Shown: piece by piece, positions 1 to 8,492 of the stretch
How the letters are laid out: every line of letters starts with the position of its first letter
How positions within the stretch are numbered: the first letter of the stretch is position 1
NCBI RefSeq assembly: GCF_000240165.1
Contig: NC_017585.1
Span: forward strand, 1,302,001 to 1,366,000
DNA: 64,000 nt
Direction: 5' to 3'
From: Streptantibioticus cattleyicolor NRRL 8057 = DSM 46488
Lineage (GTDB): Bacteria > Actinomycetota > Actinomycetes > Streptomycetales > Streptomycetaceae
Position numbers and translations under genes: made by a program
Notes under the pieces: generated by a model
What the model saw: only the letters and a program-made list of their open reading frames with translations
Database searches by the model: none
What the model was told of the DNA's origin: nothing

Positions 1-2
1 GG

Positions 3-291
3 CGGTTCCGGCGGCGCACGGCTGACGCCTGGAAGCGCAGCGGTGCACCGCCGCTCCACGTCGAGGCGCCCGGCCCGGAACGGGTGGCGCTGGTGGACGC
101 GTTGCGCGGACTCCCCGCCCAGCAGCGCCGCACGCTCACCCTGCACTACCTGTGCGACCTCACCGTCGAGCAGATCGCCGGTGAGACGGGCCTGTCCGCC
201 AGCACCGTCAAGACACACCTGGCCCGCGGACGGACCGCGCTCGCCGACCGCCTGCACGACCCGCGCATCGAGGAGGCCCCCCGATGTCTGA
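3..291 (+). CDS. ECF RNA polymerase sigma factor, C-terminal part (5' end outside window)
   Basis: Only the end of region 2 linker and region 4 are present. Region 4 reads ALRGLPAQQRRTLTLHYL, followed by a helix-turn-helix with EQIAGETGLSASTVKTHLARGR, as in SigE-type ECF factors, which direct RNA polymerase to stress or envelope promoters. As written, the frame runs past the next gene's ATG at 284 to a stop at 443, adding about 53 unconserved residues. If the C run at 277-282 had five Cs instead of six, the protein would end at TGA 289-291, overlapping the next start by eight bases as is usual in this genome. The end given assumes that. The following small membrane protein is probably its partner. 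Confidence 0.75.
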   Translation, partial: GSGGARLTPGSAAVHRRSTSRRPARNGWRWWTRCADSPPSSAARSPCTTCATSPSSRSPVRRACPPAPSRHTWPADGPRSPTACTTRASRRPPDV

Positions 292-694
292 GCCCCAGGA
301 TCCCCTGCGGTCCCTGTTCCACCAGGCCGGCGCCGTGGGGCAGGCGCGCGCCGCCGCGCCACCGGTGGCACGGATCGCCGCCCGCGGACGTCGGGCGTAC
401 CGCCGCCGGATGGCCGTGCTGGCGGCGGGTGCCTGCCTGGTGATCGCCGCCGGCGGCACCGCCGTGGCCGCCTTGCTGCCGGGGCGCCCTGTGACCGTCG
501 CCCCGGCCGGCCCCCCGTCCCTCCGCCTCGGCCCCTCCTCGACCAGCCCGCCGCCGATGCGGGACCTCCCGTTGCCCGGCCGGACCACCCTCGGCGCCCC
601 CACGATGCCGAGCGGGGGATCCCTCGAATCGACATATCCGCCCACCACGCAGCCCCCCAGCTATCCGACCCGCACCTCCCCCTCCTCGCCCTGA
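284..694 (+). CDS. Small single-pass membrane protein, probable partner of the upstream sigma factor
   Basis: 136 residues. An Arg-rich cytoplasmic N-terminus (GRRAYRRRMAV) is followed by one hydrophobic segment at about residues 45-66, then a Pro/Ser/Thr-rich extracytoplasmic tail. The ATG overlaps the presumed end of the sigma factor gene, so the two are likely co-translated. The position and topology resemble proteins encoded beside SigE-family sigma factors, which often act as membrane anti-sigma factors. No zinc anti-sigma (HxxxCxxC) motif is visible, so anti-sigma function is only inferred from position. Confidence 0.6.
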   Translation: MSEPQDPLRSLFHQAGAVGQARAAAPPVARIAARGRRAYRRRMAVLAAGACLVIAAGGTAVAALLPGRPVTVAPAGPPSLRLGPSSTSPPPMRDLPLPGRTTLGAPTMPSGGSLESTYPPTTQPPSYPTRTSPSSP

Positions 695-760
695 TCCGTT
701 CCGCACCGCCACCGTGCCTGCCCGGACATCCGCCCGCGCCCGAAAGATCCGTCCACACCC

Positions 761-1993
761 ATGCCTTCCTCCGAGCTGCGTCACCGTCCGCCCGAGTCGG
801 CGAGACCCTCCGCACAGCATCCGCCGCCCCGGCCCCGCATCGCCCTCGCGGGACGCCTCGCCGCCCGCCTCGACCCGGCCGACCGCGCGGTGCTGGGGCT
901 GTATCTGCTCACCCGGATATCCATCTGGGTCACCGCGTACGGCGTCCGTTACCTCTTCCCCGGCGACGCCGACTCCCACCGCGCCACCTCCCTCCTCGCC
1001 CCCTTCCAGCAGTGGGACTGGGAGCACTATCTGCACATCGCGCGGGACGGCTACTTCCCCGCGCGGACCGGCCCGTGGCTGCCCGGCTGGGACAACCGCG
1101 AAGCGTTCTTCCCCGGCTTCCCCTTCCTGCTGCGTGCCGTGCACACCGTCGTCCCGGACTGGACCGCGGCCGGGCTGCTGATCTCCCTGGTCGCCGGGGC
1201 CGTCGCCGTCCTGGCGTTGGCCCGGATCGCCCGGCTCCACCTGCCCGGCACCGACGCGGGCCGGCGCGCCGTGCTGTTCTTCCTCCTCTCGCCGTGCGCG
1301 ATCTTCCTGGCCGTCGGCTACACCGAGGCGCTCTTCCTCGCGTTCGGGCTGCCCGCCTGGCTCGCGGCCCAGCGGTACAAGTGGGCCCTCGCGGCCACGC
1401 TCACGGCGCTCGCCACCACCGTGCGCGTCAGCGGGCTCTTCGTCGCCGCCGCCATCGCCGTGCACTTCCTCGTCACCGCCCGCGCCCGCGCGCACTGGCG
1501 TCCGCTGCCATGGCTGGCGCTGCCCGCCGTCCCCGCGGCGCTCTACAGCTGGTACCTGCACGCGCACACCGGCGACTGGATGGCCTGGAAACATGCCCAG
1601 GAACGCGGGTGGTACCGCACCTTCCACACCCCTTGGGACGCCTGGGCCAACACCTGGCGCGCCGCCTTCGAGGGCTCCCAGGCCACCGGGTACGCCATCA
1701 TGTTCCGCGCCGAACTCCTCGCGGCGCTCGTCGGACTCCTCCTGCTCGTCGTCCTGCTGCGGCGGCGCCGCTGGGCCGAGGCCGTCTACATCGCCGTCAG
1801 CATGTGGGCACTGACCACCTCCTACTGGTTCATGTCCATCCCGCGCGCCACCCTGCTGTGGTGGCCGCTGTGGATCGGCCTCGCTGCCTGGAGCCTGCGC
1901 AGACCCCAGGTCAAGGCCGTCTACCTCTGCCTCGCCGCCCCCCTGACGACCGTCGTCGCCGTCACCTTCCTGTCGGGACGGTGGGCCGGCTGA
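761..1993 (+). CDS. PIG-V family mannosyltransferase-like integral membrane protein
   Basis: 410 residues with about nine or ten hydrophobic segments. The N-terminal luminal or periplasmic loop contains QQWDWEHYLHIARDGY, with the acidic Asp/Glu pair expected of dolichyl- or polyprenyl-phosphate-sugar-dependent GT-C enzymes; the later PSxAIFLxxxYTEALF stretch is the hallmark of the PIG-V/mannosyltransferase family. Actinomycete members are thought to add mannose to lipid or protein acceptors at the outer face of the membrane. It stands alone: 66 bases after the preceding gene and about 390 before the kinase. The acceptor substrate cannot be deduced. Confidence 0.8.
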   Translation: MPSSELRHRPPESARPSAQHPPPRPRIALAGRLAARLDPADRAVLGLYLLTRISIWVTAYGVRYLFPGDADSHRATSLLAPFQQWDWEHYLHIARDGYFPARTGPWLPGWDNREAFFPGFPFLLRAVHTVVPDWTAAGLLISLVAGAVAVLALARIARLHLPGTDAGRRAVLFFLLSPCAIFLAVGYTEALFLAFGLPAWLAAQRYKWALAATLTALATTVRVSGLFVAAAIAVHFLVTARARAHWRPLPWLALPAVPAALYSWYLHAHTGDWMAWKHAQERGWYRTFHTPWDAWANTWRAAFEGSQATGYAIMFRAELLAALVGLLLLVVLLRRRRWAEAVYIAVSMWALTTSYWFMSIPRATLLWWPLWIGLAAWSLRRPQVKAVYLCLAAPLTTVVAVTFLSGRWAG

Positions 1994-2381
1994 CGTCGGG
2001 AGCGCTGCCGTCACCTACGACGTTAGGCACCACGGGAACGCAGGGGAATCCCACCAGCACCCGTCCTGAGGGTGCGGAAGGTGTCAGGAACAGGGTGAAA
2101 CAGGCACCACCCTGACCGCGGGCGTCCCGCCCACCGACCCGTCATCCACGTACCGTTCACACCACCGCACCCGACGCGCGGCCCCCACACGGCGCCGCCG
2201 CCCCGGCCACGACGCCGCGACGCCGCGGCGCGGACACGACGCCACGACGCGGACACACCATCCGTACCCCCACCGCGACGGCCCCGCGCGGGGGGCGGGC
2301 CCGCCCGGCGTGAACAGGCCATAGGCTGTGGGGCCGACGACGGCAGGCGAGGCGGCCGGGCGCTTGGCCCGGGAGGGAGCG
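1994..2381. other. Intergenic region before the kinase gene, with two small hairpins
   Basis: No credible gene. Just after the mannosyltransferase stop there are two short hairpins: GCACCC/GGGTGC at 2057-2075 (7-base loop) and CAGGGTG/CACCCTG at 2091-2114 (10-base loop). Either could serve as a transcription terminator; neither is followed by a T run. 2180-2260 is a monotonous CGACG/CGCGG-rich stretch. The rest presumably holds the kinase promoter, but no clear -10/-35 pair was identified. Confidence 0.4.
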
Positions 2382-4604
2382 GTGGCAGTGACGGGGACCG
2401 GCGGCGGTTCGAACGGCAAGGTACTCGCCGGGCGGTACCGGGTGATCGAGCAACTCGGGCGCGGCGGCATGGGCGTGGTGTGCCGGGCGATGGACGAGGT
2501 GCTCGGCCGCGAGGTCGCCGTCAAGGAGCTGCGTACCTTCGCCGACGCCTCGGCCGCCGAACTCGCGGAACTGCGGCTGCGCATGCAGCGCGAGGCGCGG
2601 GCCGCGGCCCGGATCCGGCACACGGGCGTGGTCTCCGTCCACGACGTGGCCGAGGAGGACGGCCGCCCGATCATCGTCATGGAGCTGGTGGACGGTCCCT
2701 CCCTCGCCGACGTGCTCGCCGGACGCGGCGTCCTCGAACCGCGCGAGGCCGCCGCCATCGGCGCGAAGGTGGCGGACGCGCTGGGCGCCGCGCACGCCGC
2801 CGGAGTGCTCCACCGCGACGTCAAGCCGGGCAACGTCCTGCTGGAACGCGGCGGCCGGGTGGTCCTCACCGACTTCGGGATCGCCACGATGGACGACCCC
2901 GGGGACGGCGCGGCGGCCGGCCTGACCCAGAGCGGCCAACTCGTCGGCTCGCTCGACTTCCTCGCCCCCGAACGCGCCCAGGGCCGACAGCCCGGCCCGG
3001 CCTCGGACATCTGGTCGCTCGGCGCGATGCTCTACGCGGCGGTGGAGGGCGACTCGCCGTTCCACCGTACGTCGACGTGGTCCACGTTCTCCGCCATCGT
3101 CACCGAGCCGTTGCCGGAGCCCCGGGCGGCGGGTCCGCTCGCCCCGGTGCTCAAGGCGCTGCTCGCCAAGGAGCCGCACGCCCGGCCGGACGCGCGGCGC
3201 GCCCGCGAACTCCTGGAGTCGGTGGCCCGGGACACCCCCTGGCCGGCGGCCGGATCGTTCGGGCCGCCGCCCGGAACGGAGGCCGCCGACCGGACGACCG
3301 AGGCACCGCGCACGCACGGCACGATGCCGGGAACGGTCCCCGCCCGGCCCGTGGAGAACGGGCCGGGCCCCGGTGACACGCAGGGCGGGAGCGGGGGTGC
3401 GCAGTCGGGTACGGCACCGTTCCAGCCCGGGTTCGGGCCTCTGCGGCCGGAGTCCGGCCACCCGCAGGCCGGGACCGCGCGACCCGGGCCCACGGCGGGC
3501 CAGCCGCGGCCGGCGACCGGCCAACCGCAGCCCGGCGCCGCACAACTCCGGCCCGGAGCCGACCAGTTCGACACCGCGTCCGACCAGCCACAACCCTGGG
3601 CCCCACATCCCGAGCCCGGGACCACACAACTCCAGCCAGGGACGGGCCAACCGCACCTCGGGACGGACCAACCCCCCTCCGGCATGGGCCAACCCCACGC
3701 CGCGACCGGCCACCCACAGCCCTGGGCCGCCCAACCCCACCCGGCAACCCCCCAACCCCAACCAGGTCACCCGCACCCCGGACACCCCCACCCCGGCACC
3801 CCCGCCCCCTTCCCCTCCCCGCAACCCCGTCCGCCGCGCGACACCGTCGCCGGGGGCGCGGACGCGGGATGGCGGCCTCCGTCGGGGGAGACGCGGGCAG
3901 TGCCTGCCGGGAGGGCGGGCGGGCGGCGTCAGCGGCGTACCGTCGTGGTGCTGGCCGCCGCGGTCGCCGTGATCGTGGTGGGGGGCGGGGTGACGTGGGG
4001 GTTGATGAAGACGTCGGGCGGCGAGGGGGACGGGGGTGCCGGAGGGCGGACGCGAGCGCAGGCGCCCGCGCAGCCGTCGCAGGGCGACCCCGTCGAGGGG
4101 TTGGCCGGCGGGGCGGCGGCCTCCGCGTCGCCGGGCACCTCTCCGTCCGCCGGGGCCTCCGCGTCCGCGAGCGCGGGCGCGCCCTCGGCCACCGCGTCCC
4201 CTTCCGCGTCCTCCGGCGCCGGGAGGAACCCGGCCGCGCCCGCGCCGAAGGCGCCCACGGACGACCCCGCCTACATCCCCGGCTCGCTGGCGTCGATCAA
4301 CGGGTGCATGGCGTGGCTGGACTACAAGACGTCGGCGGCGGGCGGGTTCGCCATGGGAACGCTCGCGTCGGCCGGCCAGTCGTGCCAGATGCACTTCTTC
4401 CGCAGTTATGTCCCGGATCCGAAGTCCACCCAGAACCTCGACACCACGCACGTGCTCAACGGCGCGGGCAAGCAGTCCACTTACTGGTACTGGGACGGGC
4501 CGAAGTACTACGCGGCCGTCTGCGTCTGGCGCGCCGGTGACTTCCCGCATCACGACTGCGGTGGCCACTACTACGTGGACGGCGGGGCGCCCGTTTCCCG
4601 CTGA
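2382..4604 (+). CDS. Transmembrane Ser/Thr protein kinase (PknB-like) with long Pro/Gln linker and extracytoplasmic domain
   Basis: Hanks-type kinase. GRGGMGVV is the P-loop, VAVKEL holds the ATP lysine, HRDVKPGNVLL is the catalytic loop and DFGIAT the Mg-binding loop. The kinase domain spans about residues 15-280. Then follows a roughly 200-residue linker of degenerate Pro-Gln-His-Gly repeats, one TM helix (VVVLAAAVAVIVVGGGVTWG), an Ala/Ser-rich spacer and a C-terminal globular part of about 110 residues with four cysteines, presumably outside the cell and possibly a sensor. No PASTA repeats are seen. GTG 2382 is preferred because GGGAGGGAG lies just upstream; an in-frame GTG at 2328 would add 18 residues without a ribosome site. 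Confidence 0.88.
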   Translation: MAVTGTGGGSNGKVLAGRYRVIEQLGRGGMGVVCRAMDEVLGREVAVKELRTFADASAAELAELRLRMQREARAAARIRHTGVVSVHDVAEEDGRPIIVMELVDGPSLADVLAGRGVLEPREAAAIGAKVADALGAAHAAGVLHRDVKPGNVLLERGGRVVLTDFGIATMDDPGDGAAAGLTQSGQLVGSLDFLAPERAQGRQPGPASDIWSLGAMLYAAVEGDSPFHRTSTWSTFSAIVTEPLPEPRAAGPLAPVLKALLAKEPHARPDARRARELLESVARDTPWPAAGSFGPPPGTEAADRTTEAPRTHGTMPGTVPARPVENGPGPGDTQGGSGGAQSGTAPFQPGFGPLRPESGHPQAGTARPGPTAGQPRPATGQPQPGAAQLRPGADQFDTASDQPQPWAPHPEPGTTQLQPGTGQPHLGTDQPPSGMGQPHAATGHPQPWAAQPHPATPQPQPGHPHPGHPHPGTPAPFPSPQPRPPRDTVAGGADAGWRPPSGETRAVPAGRAGGRRQRRTVVVLAAAVAVIVVGGGVTWGLMKTSGGEGDGGAGGRTRAQAPAQPSQGDPVEGLAGGAAASASPGTSPSAGASASASAGAPSATASPSASSGAGRNPAAPAPKAPTDDPAYIPGSLASINGCMAWLDYKTSAAGGFAMGTLASAGQSCQMHFFRSYVPDPKSTQNLDTTHVLNGAGKQSTYWYWDGPKYYAAVCVWRAGDFPHHDCGGHYYVDGGAPVSR

Positions 4605-4744
4605 GCGCCGCCCGGCACTCAGGGGATGAACGAGGAATCAGTGGCCGACGCATCGTTCGTCGACGAAATGCGTTGACGCGATGGTCAGTCGCGATGGAAT
4701 CATTGGCGGAACGTCCACCGATCGTTCCACGTGAGGTTTCCGCA

Positions 4745-5419
4745 ATGAGCCATTCCGACCGGCGGCTGTCGCAGACGGACCGGACCCGGCACCGCCGGCT
4801 ACGGGAGCAGGGGAGCGAGGACCGCGCCGACCTCGACGCGATACTCTCCGCCGGGTTCGTCTGCCACCTCGGGGTCCGGGTGGACGGGGACGTGCTGGTC
4901 GTTCCCACCGTCTACGGCAGCGACGGCACGACGTTGTACCTGCACGGTTCGGTGGCCAGTCGCAGCGTGGTCGCCGCGCCGGAGGAGACCGTGTGCGTCA
5001 CGGTGACCCACGTCGACGGGCTGGTGCTGGCCCGGTCGGTCTTCGAGCACGGGGTCAACTACCGCAGTGCCATGGTGTTCGGCACGCCACGGCTGGTCAC
5101 CGACCCCCAGGAGAAGCTGGCGGGGTTGCGTTGCCTCACCGAGCAGGCGGCGCCCGGCCAGTGGGGGTACGCCCGGCAGCCGAGCCGCAAGGAGCTCGCC
5201 GCCACCTCCTTGCTGGCGCTCTCCCTCGACGAGGCGTCCGTGAAGATCCGTACCGGTGCGCCGGACGACGGGGACGGGCCGGACGCCCGGCTCGGCCTGT
5301 GGGCGGGGGTGCTGCCGCTGCACGCCCGATGGGGCGACCTGGAGCCCGACCCCGCCCTCCCCACGGGCGTCGAACCCCCGCCGCACCTCACCGGACGGCA
5401 GGGCACGCCCGCGTCCTGA
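4745..5419 (+). CDS. Pyridoxamine 5'-phosphate oxidase-like flavin/split-barrel protein
   Basis: 224 residues from ATG 4745, which has GTGAGG upstream; an earlier in-frame start at 4673 is not supported. The core starts RADLDAILSAGFVCHLGV and continues with DVLVVPTVYGSDGTTLYLHGS and VCVTVTHVDGLVLARS, the pattern of the PNPOx-like split barrel (FMN-binding family PF12900) found in many actinomycete proteins of unknown substrate. The Tyr in VPTVYG and His in LYLHGS match conserved positions of that family. It is convergent with the CocE-type hydrolase and separated from it by a shared terminator. Confidence 0.82.
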   Translation: MSHSDRRLSQTDRTRHRRLREQGSEDRADLDAILSAGFVCHLGVRVDGDVLVVPTVYGSDGTTLYLHGSVASRSVVAAPEETVCVTVTHVDGLVLARSVFEHGVNYRSAMVFGTPRLVTDPQEKLAGLRCLTEQAAPGQWGYARQPSRKELAATSLLALSLDEASVKIRTGAPDDGDGPDARLGLWAGVLPLHARWGDLEPDPALPTGVEPPPHLTGRQGTPAS

Positions 5420-5420
5420 C

Positions 5421-5454
5421 GGTCCCCGCCGGTCAGCCGTCCTCGGCGGGGACC
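5421..5454. terminator. Bidirectional terminator hairpin between convergent genes
   Basis: GGTCCCCGCCG at 5421-5431 pairs perfectly with CGGCGGGGACC at 5444-5454 around a 12-base loop. It sits across the stops of two convergent genes (5419 and 5433). There is no T run, which is common for Streptomyces terminators. Confidence 0.7.
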
Positions 5455-7121
5455 GGGAGCAGCAGCGCCGAGTCCCCGTGCACCGTGACGCGCACCGCCG
5501 TGAAGTCGACCGCCTCGGCCCGTGGTTCGCCGGTGCCGGGGTTGCGGGCGTAACGGGGGTGGGCGCCGCCGCTGACCTGCCAGCGGATGCGGTGGCCGGG
5601 CAGGAAGCGGTGGGCCGCCGCGCCCATCGCCACGGTGACCTGGGACGGCGCCCGGTCCCCGGTGCTCAACTGGCCGAGTCCGTCGCAGACGTTGACGGAA
5701 CGCCCTGCGGGGTCCACGTCGCACAGCCGGGAGAAGACATCGGTGTGGCCGGTGTCGGCGGAGACGGCCAGGCGTGCGGAGACCGGTCCGAGGACGTCCA
5801 CGGCTGCGGTGAGCGGGGCGCTGGTGAACGTGAGGACGTCGGGCCGGGCCTCCAGCGCGGCGTTGTCGCGGGCGCCGGCGGTGGCGGAGAGCAGCGGGCC
5901 GCCGAGGGACGGGGTGGGGTCGTCGGGGTCGTAGCGGAAGGAGGCGACGGGCGCGTCCGGTGCCGTCGCCTGCCGGGTGAGGTGTCCGTCGGCGGTGGGG
6001 AACCACGGTGTGGTGGCCGGGGAGAGCGGCCACTCGTCGAGGTCCCGCCACGCGTTCTCGCCGCCGACGTGCACCCGTGCCGTGGTCGCGCGCAGGCCGG
6101 AGCGGTCGTCGCACAGGTGGGCGCGCAGCCACGCGAGGCTCTCGGCGAAGACCTCCGGCAGGCCTTTCCCCAACGCCGAGGTGTGCGTCCAGGGGCCGAC
6201 GAGCAGGGCGGTCCGGCAGCCGGCCCGGCGCAGTCTGCCGTACTGCTCGAAGGTCTGGCCGGCCAGGACGTCGTGCCATCCGGTGATCAGGGCGGTGGGT
6301 ACGCTCGGCCGCTCGATCGCCGTCGCCGGTGAAGCGCCGTGCCAGTAGGGGTCGTTGGCGTCCGGATGCGTCATGGCACCGTCCAGCCAGGTCACGTCGT
6401 CGCCGAACGCGGCGGTGTGGGCCCGGCGCAGCGGACGCGCGGTGGTGATGGCACGCAGCCGCTTGCGCAGCCGCAGCGTCGCCCGGAGGAAGGGCCGAAG
6501 TCCCCGGTGCTGGTAGGTCATGGCGGCGCCGACGGCGAGGGCGTTCTCCAGGGCGAACGCGCCGTCGCCGTGGAAGAAGGCGTGCGGGTCGTGCAGTCCG
6601 ACCTGCACCACCATGGCCTTCAGCTCCGGCGGCGGCTCCAGGGCCAGTGCCCACTGCGCGTACCCGAGGTAGCTGGGGCCGATGGTGCCGAGCGCCCCGT
6701 TGAACCAGGGCTGTTCACGCAGCCAGGACACGGTGGCCAGGCCGTCGGCCGGTTCGTTGCGCCACAGGTCGAACGTCCCGCCCGAGCCGCCGGTGCCGCG
6801 GCAGCTCTGCACGACCACGTGGAAGCCCTGCTCGGCGAAGAGGATGCCGAGCATGGGCGACCATGGCAGGCCCCTGCCGTACGGCGAACGCACCAGGAGG
6901 GTGGGGAAGTCGCCCGCGGCGCGCGGGAAGTAGTGGTCGGTGACGAGCGGGGTGCCGTCGGCCGCCGGGACCACCAGGCGCGAGTGCCATCCGACGTCGT
7001 GCCGTCCGGCCGGCAGACCGCGCCAGGTCGCCCTCATCAGCCACGCGGACAGCGGCGGTCTCCCGGCCCTCGGTGCCGGCGCCGGGCTCGTCGCGGTGTC
7101 CCGCTGGAGTGAAGTCGTCAT
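5433..7121 (-). CDS. CocE/NonD family alpha/beta hydrolase (X-Pro dipeptidyl-peptidase-like)
   Basis: 562 residues, the usual length for this family. The nucleophile elbow GPSYLG and the preceding SCRGTGGSGG belong to the CocE/NonD N-terminal hydrolase domain; ALITGWHDVLAGQTFEQY and the distal GPWTHTS supply the acid and histidine regions; the C-terminal third (from about residue 330) is the jelly-roll X-Pro C domain. Such enzymes hydrolyse acyl esters or amides; the substrate is unknown. The ATG at 7119-7121 is preceded by GGAGGGGG on the minus strand. It is divergent from a TetR gene that probably controls it. Confidence 0.85.
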   Translation of the reverse strand: MTTSLQRDTATSPAPAPRAGRPPLSAWLMRATWRGLPAGRHDVGWHSRLVVPAADGTPLVTDHYFPRAAGDFPTLLVRSPYGRGLPWSPMLGILFAEQGFHVVVQSCRGTGGSGGTFDLWRNEPADGLATVSWLREQPWFNGALGTIGPSYLGYAQWALALEPPPELKAMVVQVGLHDPHAFFHGDGAFALENALAVGAAMTYQHRGLRPFLRATLRLRKRLRAITTARPLRRAHTAAFGDDVTWLDGAMTHPDANDPYWHGASPATAIERPSVPTALITGWHDVLAGQTFEQYGRLRRAGCRTALLVGPWTHTSALGKGLPEVFAESLAWLRAHLCDDRSGLRATTARVHVGGENAWRDLDEWPLSPATTPWFPTADGHLTRQATAPDAPVASFRYDPDDPTPSLGGPLLSATAGARDNAALEARPDVLTFTSAPLTAAVDVLGPVSARLAVSADTGHTDVFSRLCDVDPAGRSVNVCDGLGQLSTGDRAPSQVTVAMGAAAHRFLPGHRIRWQVSGGAHPRYARNPGTGEPRAEAVDFTAVRVTVHGDSALLLPVPAEDG

Positions 7122-7136
7122 TCCCCCTCCTCATTT

Positions 7137-7152
7137 CCGGTACGTTGTACGA
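7137..7152. promoter_or_regulatory. Candidate TetR operator between the hydrolase and its regulator
   Basis: The 97-base intergenic gap contains CCGGTACGTTGTACGA, an imperfect inverted repeat centred on GTAC-GTT-GTAC. It is close to the hydrolase start and in the expected place for a local TetR-type repressor. The match is short, so this is a suggestion. Confidence 0.35.
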
Positions 7153-7218
7153 GAATAGAGGATGGTTGGATGGCCTGCGCAAGGGCCCGCAGTGATCAGG
7201 GGAAGGAGTGCGACGACC

Positions 7219-7935
7219 GTGTCCCGTGCCGAGGGGTCCGGCGCCACCGGCGTCGACCCGCAACAGCTCTGGCTGCGCCCCGCGCGGTCCGGCCGGGGCC
7301 GCAAGCCCGCCTTCAGCCGCGAGGCGATCACGGCGGCGGCGGTCGCCCTGGCCGACGCGGAGGGGCTGGAGGCCGTCACGATCCGGCGGGTCGCCGCGCG
7401 GGTCGGCGCCGGCGCGATGTCGCTCTACAGCTACGCACCCGACAAGGAGACGCTGCTGGAGCTGATGGTCGACCACGTCAGCGGCGAACTGCCGGTCACC
7501 GAACCGCTCACCGGCGACTGGCGCGCCGACCTCAAGGCCATCGCCCACCACCAGCGCGCCCTGATGCTGCGTCACCCCTGGCTGCCGGCGACCCTGACCA
7601 CCCGCCGCACCCCCGGCCCCAACACCCTCGCCTTCCTGGAGCGCGCGCTCGCCGCCCTGCGGCCCAGCGGTCTCGACGGCGCCGCCAAGCTGGAGGTGTA
7701 CGCCCAGCTCACCGCGTTCGTCGCCGGACACGTCGGGTACGAGATCGCGCAGGCGGCCGTCGCGTCCTCCCCCGAGCGGGCCGCCGCCGAGACCCGTTAC
7801 CTCGCCGCCGTCGCCGCCGACGGCCACCACCCGGAACTCGCCGAAGCCCTCCGCGCGCCCGGCCGCTCCCTCGCCCCGGAAGCCACGTTCGCCCGGTTCC
7901 TGGGCCGGCTCGTCGACGGCCTCGACGCCGGCTGA
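7219..7935 (+). CDS. TetR/AcrR family transcriptional regulator
   Basis: 238 residues from GTG 7219, chosen because GGGGAAGGAG lies about ten bases upstream; the open frame begins further up at 7162. N-terminal HTH: SREAITAAAVALADAEGLEAVTIRRVAARVGAGAMSLYSYAPDKETLLELM. The C-terminal half (LTGDWRADLKAIAHHQRALMLRHPW) is the TetR_C ligand-binding type found next to tetracyclin-resistance-like and hydrolase genes. Divergent orientation to the CocE-type hydrolase gene suggests it represses that gene and itself in response to a small molecule. Confidence 0.88.
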   Translation: MSRAEGSGATGVDPQQLWLRPARSGRGRKPAFSREAITAAAVALADAEGLEAVTIRRVAARVGAGAMSLYSYAPDKETLLELMVDHVSGELPVTEPLTGDWRADLKAIAHHQRALMLRHPWLPATLTTRRTPGPNTLAFLERALAALRPSGLDGAAKLEVYAQLTAFVAGHVGYEIAQAAVASSPERAAAETRYLAAVAADGHHPELAEALRAPGRSLAPEATFARFLGRLVDGLDAG

Positions 7936-8102
7936 CCCCGCCGGGGCGGCGTGGTCGGGCGAGGGCGGCGGCGGATTTTGCCGAACGGTCGACCGGCGGG
8001 GCTCCGCCGTGCCGTAGCGTCGGCGGCGTTCCCGATCACGGACGCGGACGTCCGGCGGCGGTTTGCATCGCGTGCGCCGGAGGGCCGCTCAGGAGGTGCG
8101 CC

Positions 8103-8492
8103 ATGAGCATTGTCGACATATCGCTAACAGCGGCCGGGTTGCCGGACGCCTGGAGTTCACGTCTGCTCGGGCGCGTCGGCGCCGCCGCGGTGAAGGTGGT
8201 GCGGATGGACGGACGTGCCCTGGCGCCGGAGTCCCACGGCACGGCGGAAGCGCTGCTGGTGCTCGACGGGACGCTTCGACTGGCCGTAGGGGACGCCGAG
8301 TTGGAGGTGGGCCCCGGCCGGATGTGCCTGGGCGAGGCCGGGGTGCGCCATGCCGTGCGGCCCGGCAGCCACGGCACGCTGGTCGTCGTGGAGCGGACGC
8401 CGGACGCCGCCGACGGCCAGGTCGTCTCTAACGCCAGGTCCGGCGCGGGGAGTCCGCCTTCGGGGTGGGTGGCTCGGGCGGCAGGACGCTGA
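8103..8492 (+). CDS. Small cupin-fold protein
   Basis: 129 residues. ATG 8103 has AGGAGG eight bases upstream. The centre reads LLVLDGTLRLAVGDAELEVGPGRMCLGEAGVRHAVRPGSHGTLVVVE, the two-motif beta-barrel pattern of small cupins. The first motif shows Glu and His (PESHGTAEALLVL) and the second a His (VRHAV), so metal binding is possible. The conserved part ends near 8420, but the frame continues 65 bases into the 3' end of the convergent response-regulator gene, adding an unconserved tail; a TAA in another frame at 8429-8431 would avoid the overlap, so the 3' end may contain an indel. Confidence 0.65.
   Translation: MSIVDISLTAAGLPDAWSSRLLGRVGAAAVKVVRMDGRALAPESHGTAEALLVLDGTLRLAVGDAELEVGPGRMCLGEAGVRHAVRPGSHGTLVVVERTPDAADGQVVSNARSGAGSPPSGWVARAAGR

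Noticed and set aside
3440-3840. Tandem DNA repeat in the kinase gene
   Set aside because: Units are too degenerate in length and sequence to be a tandem array; they reflect Pro/Gln-rich coding sequence.
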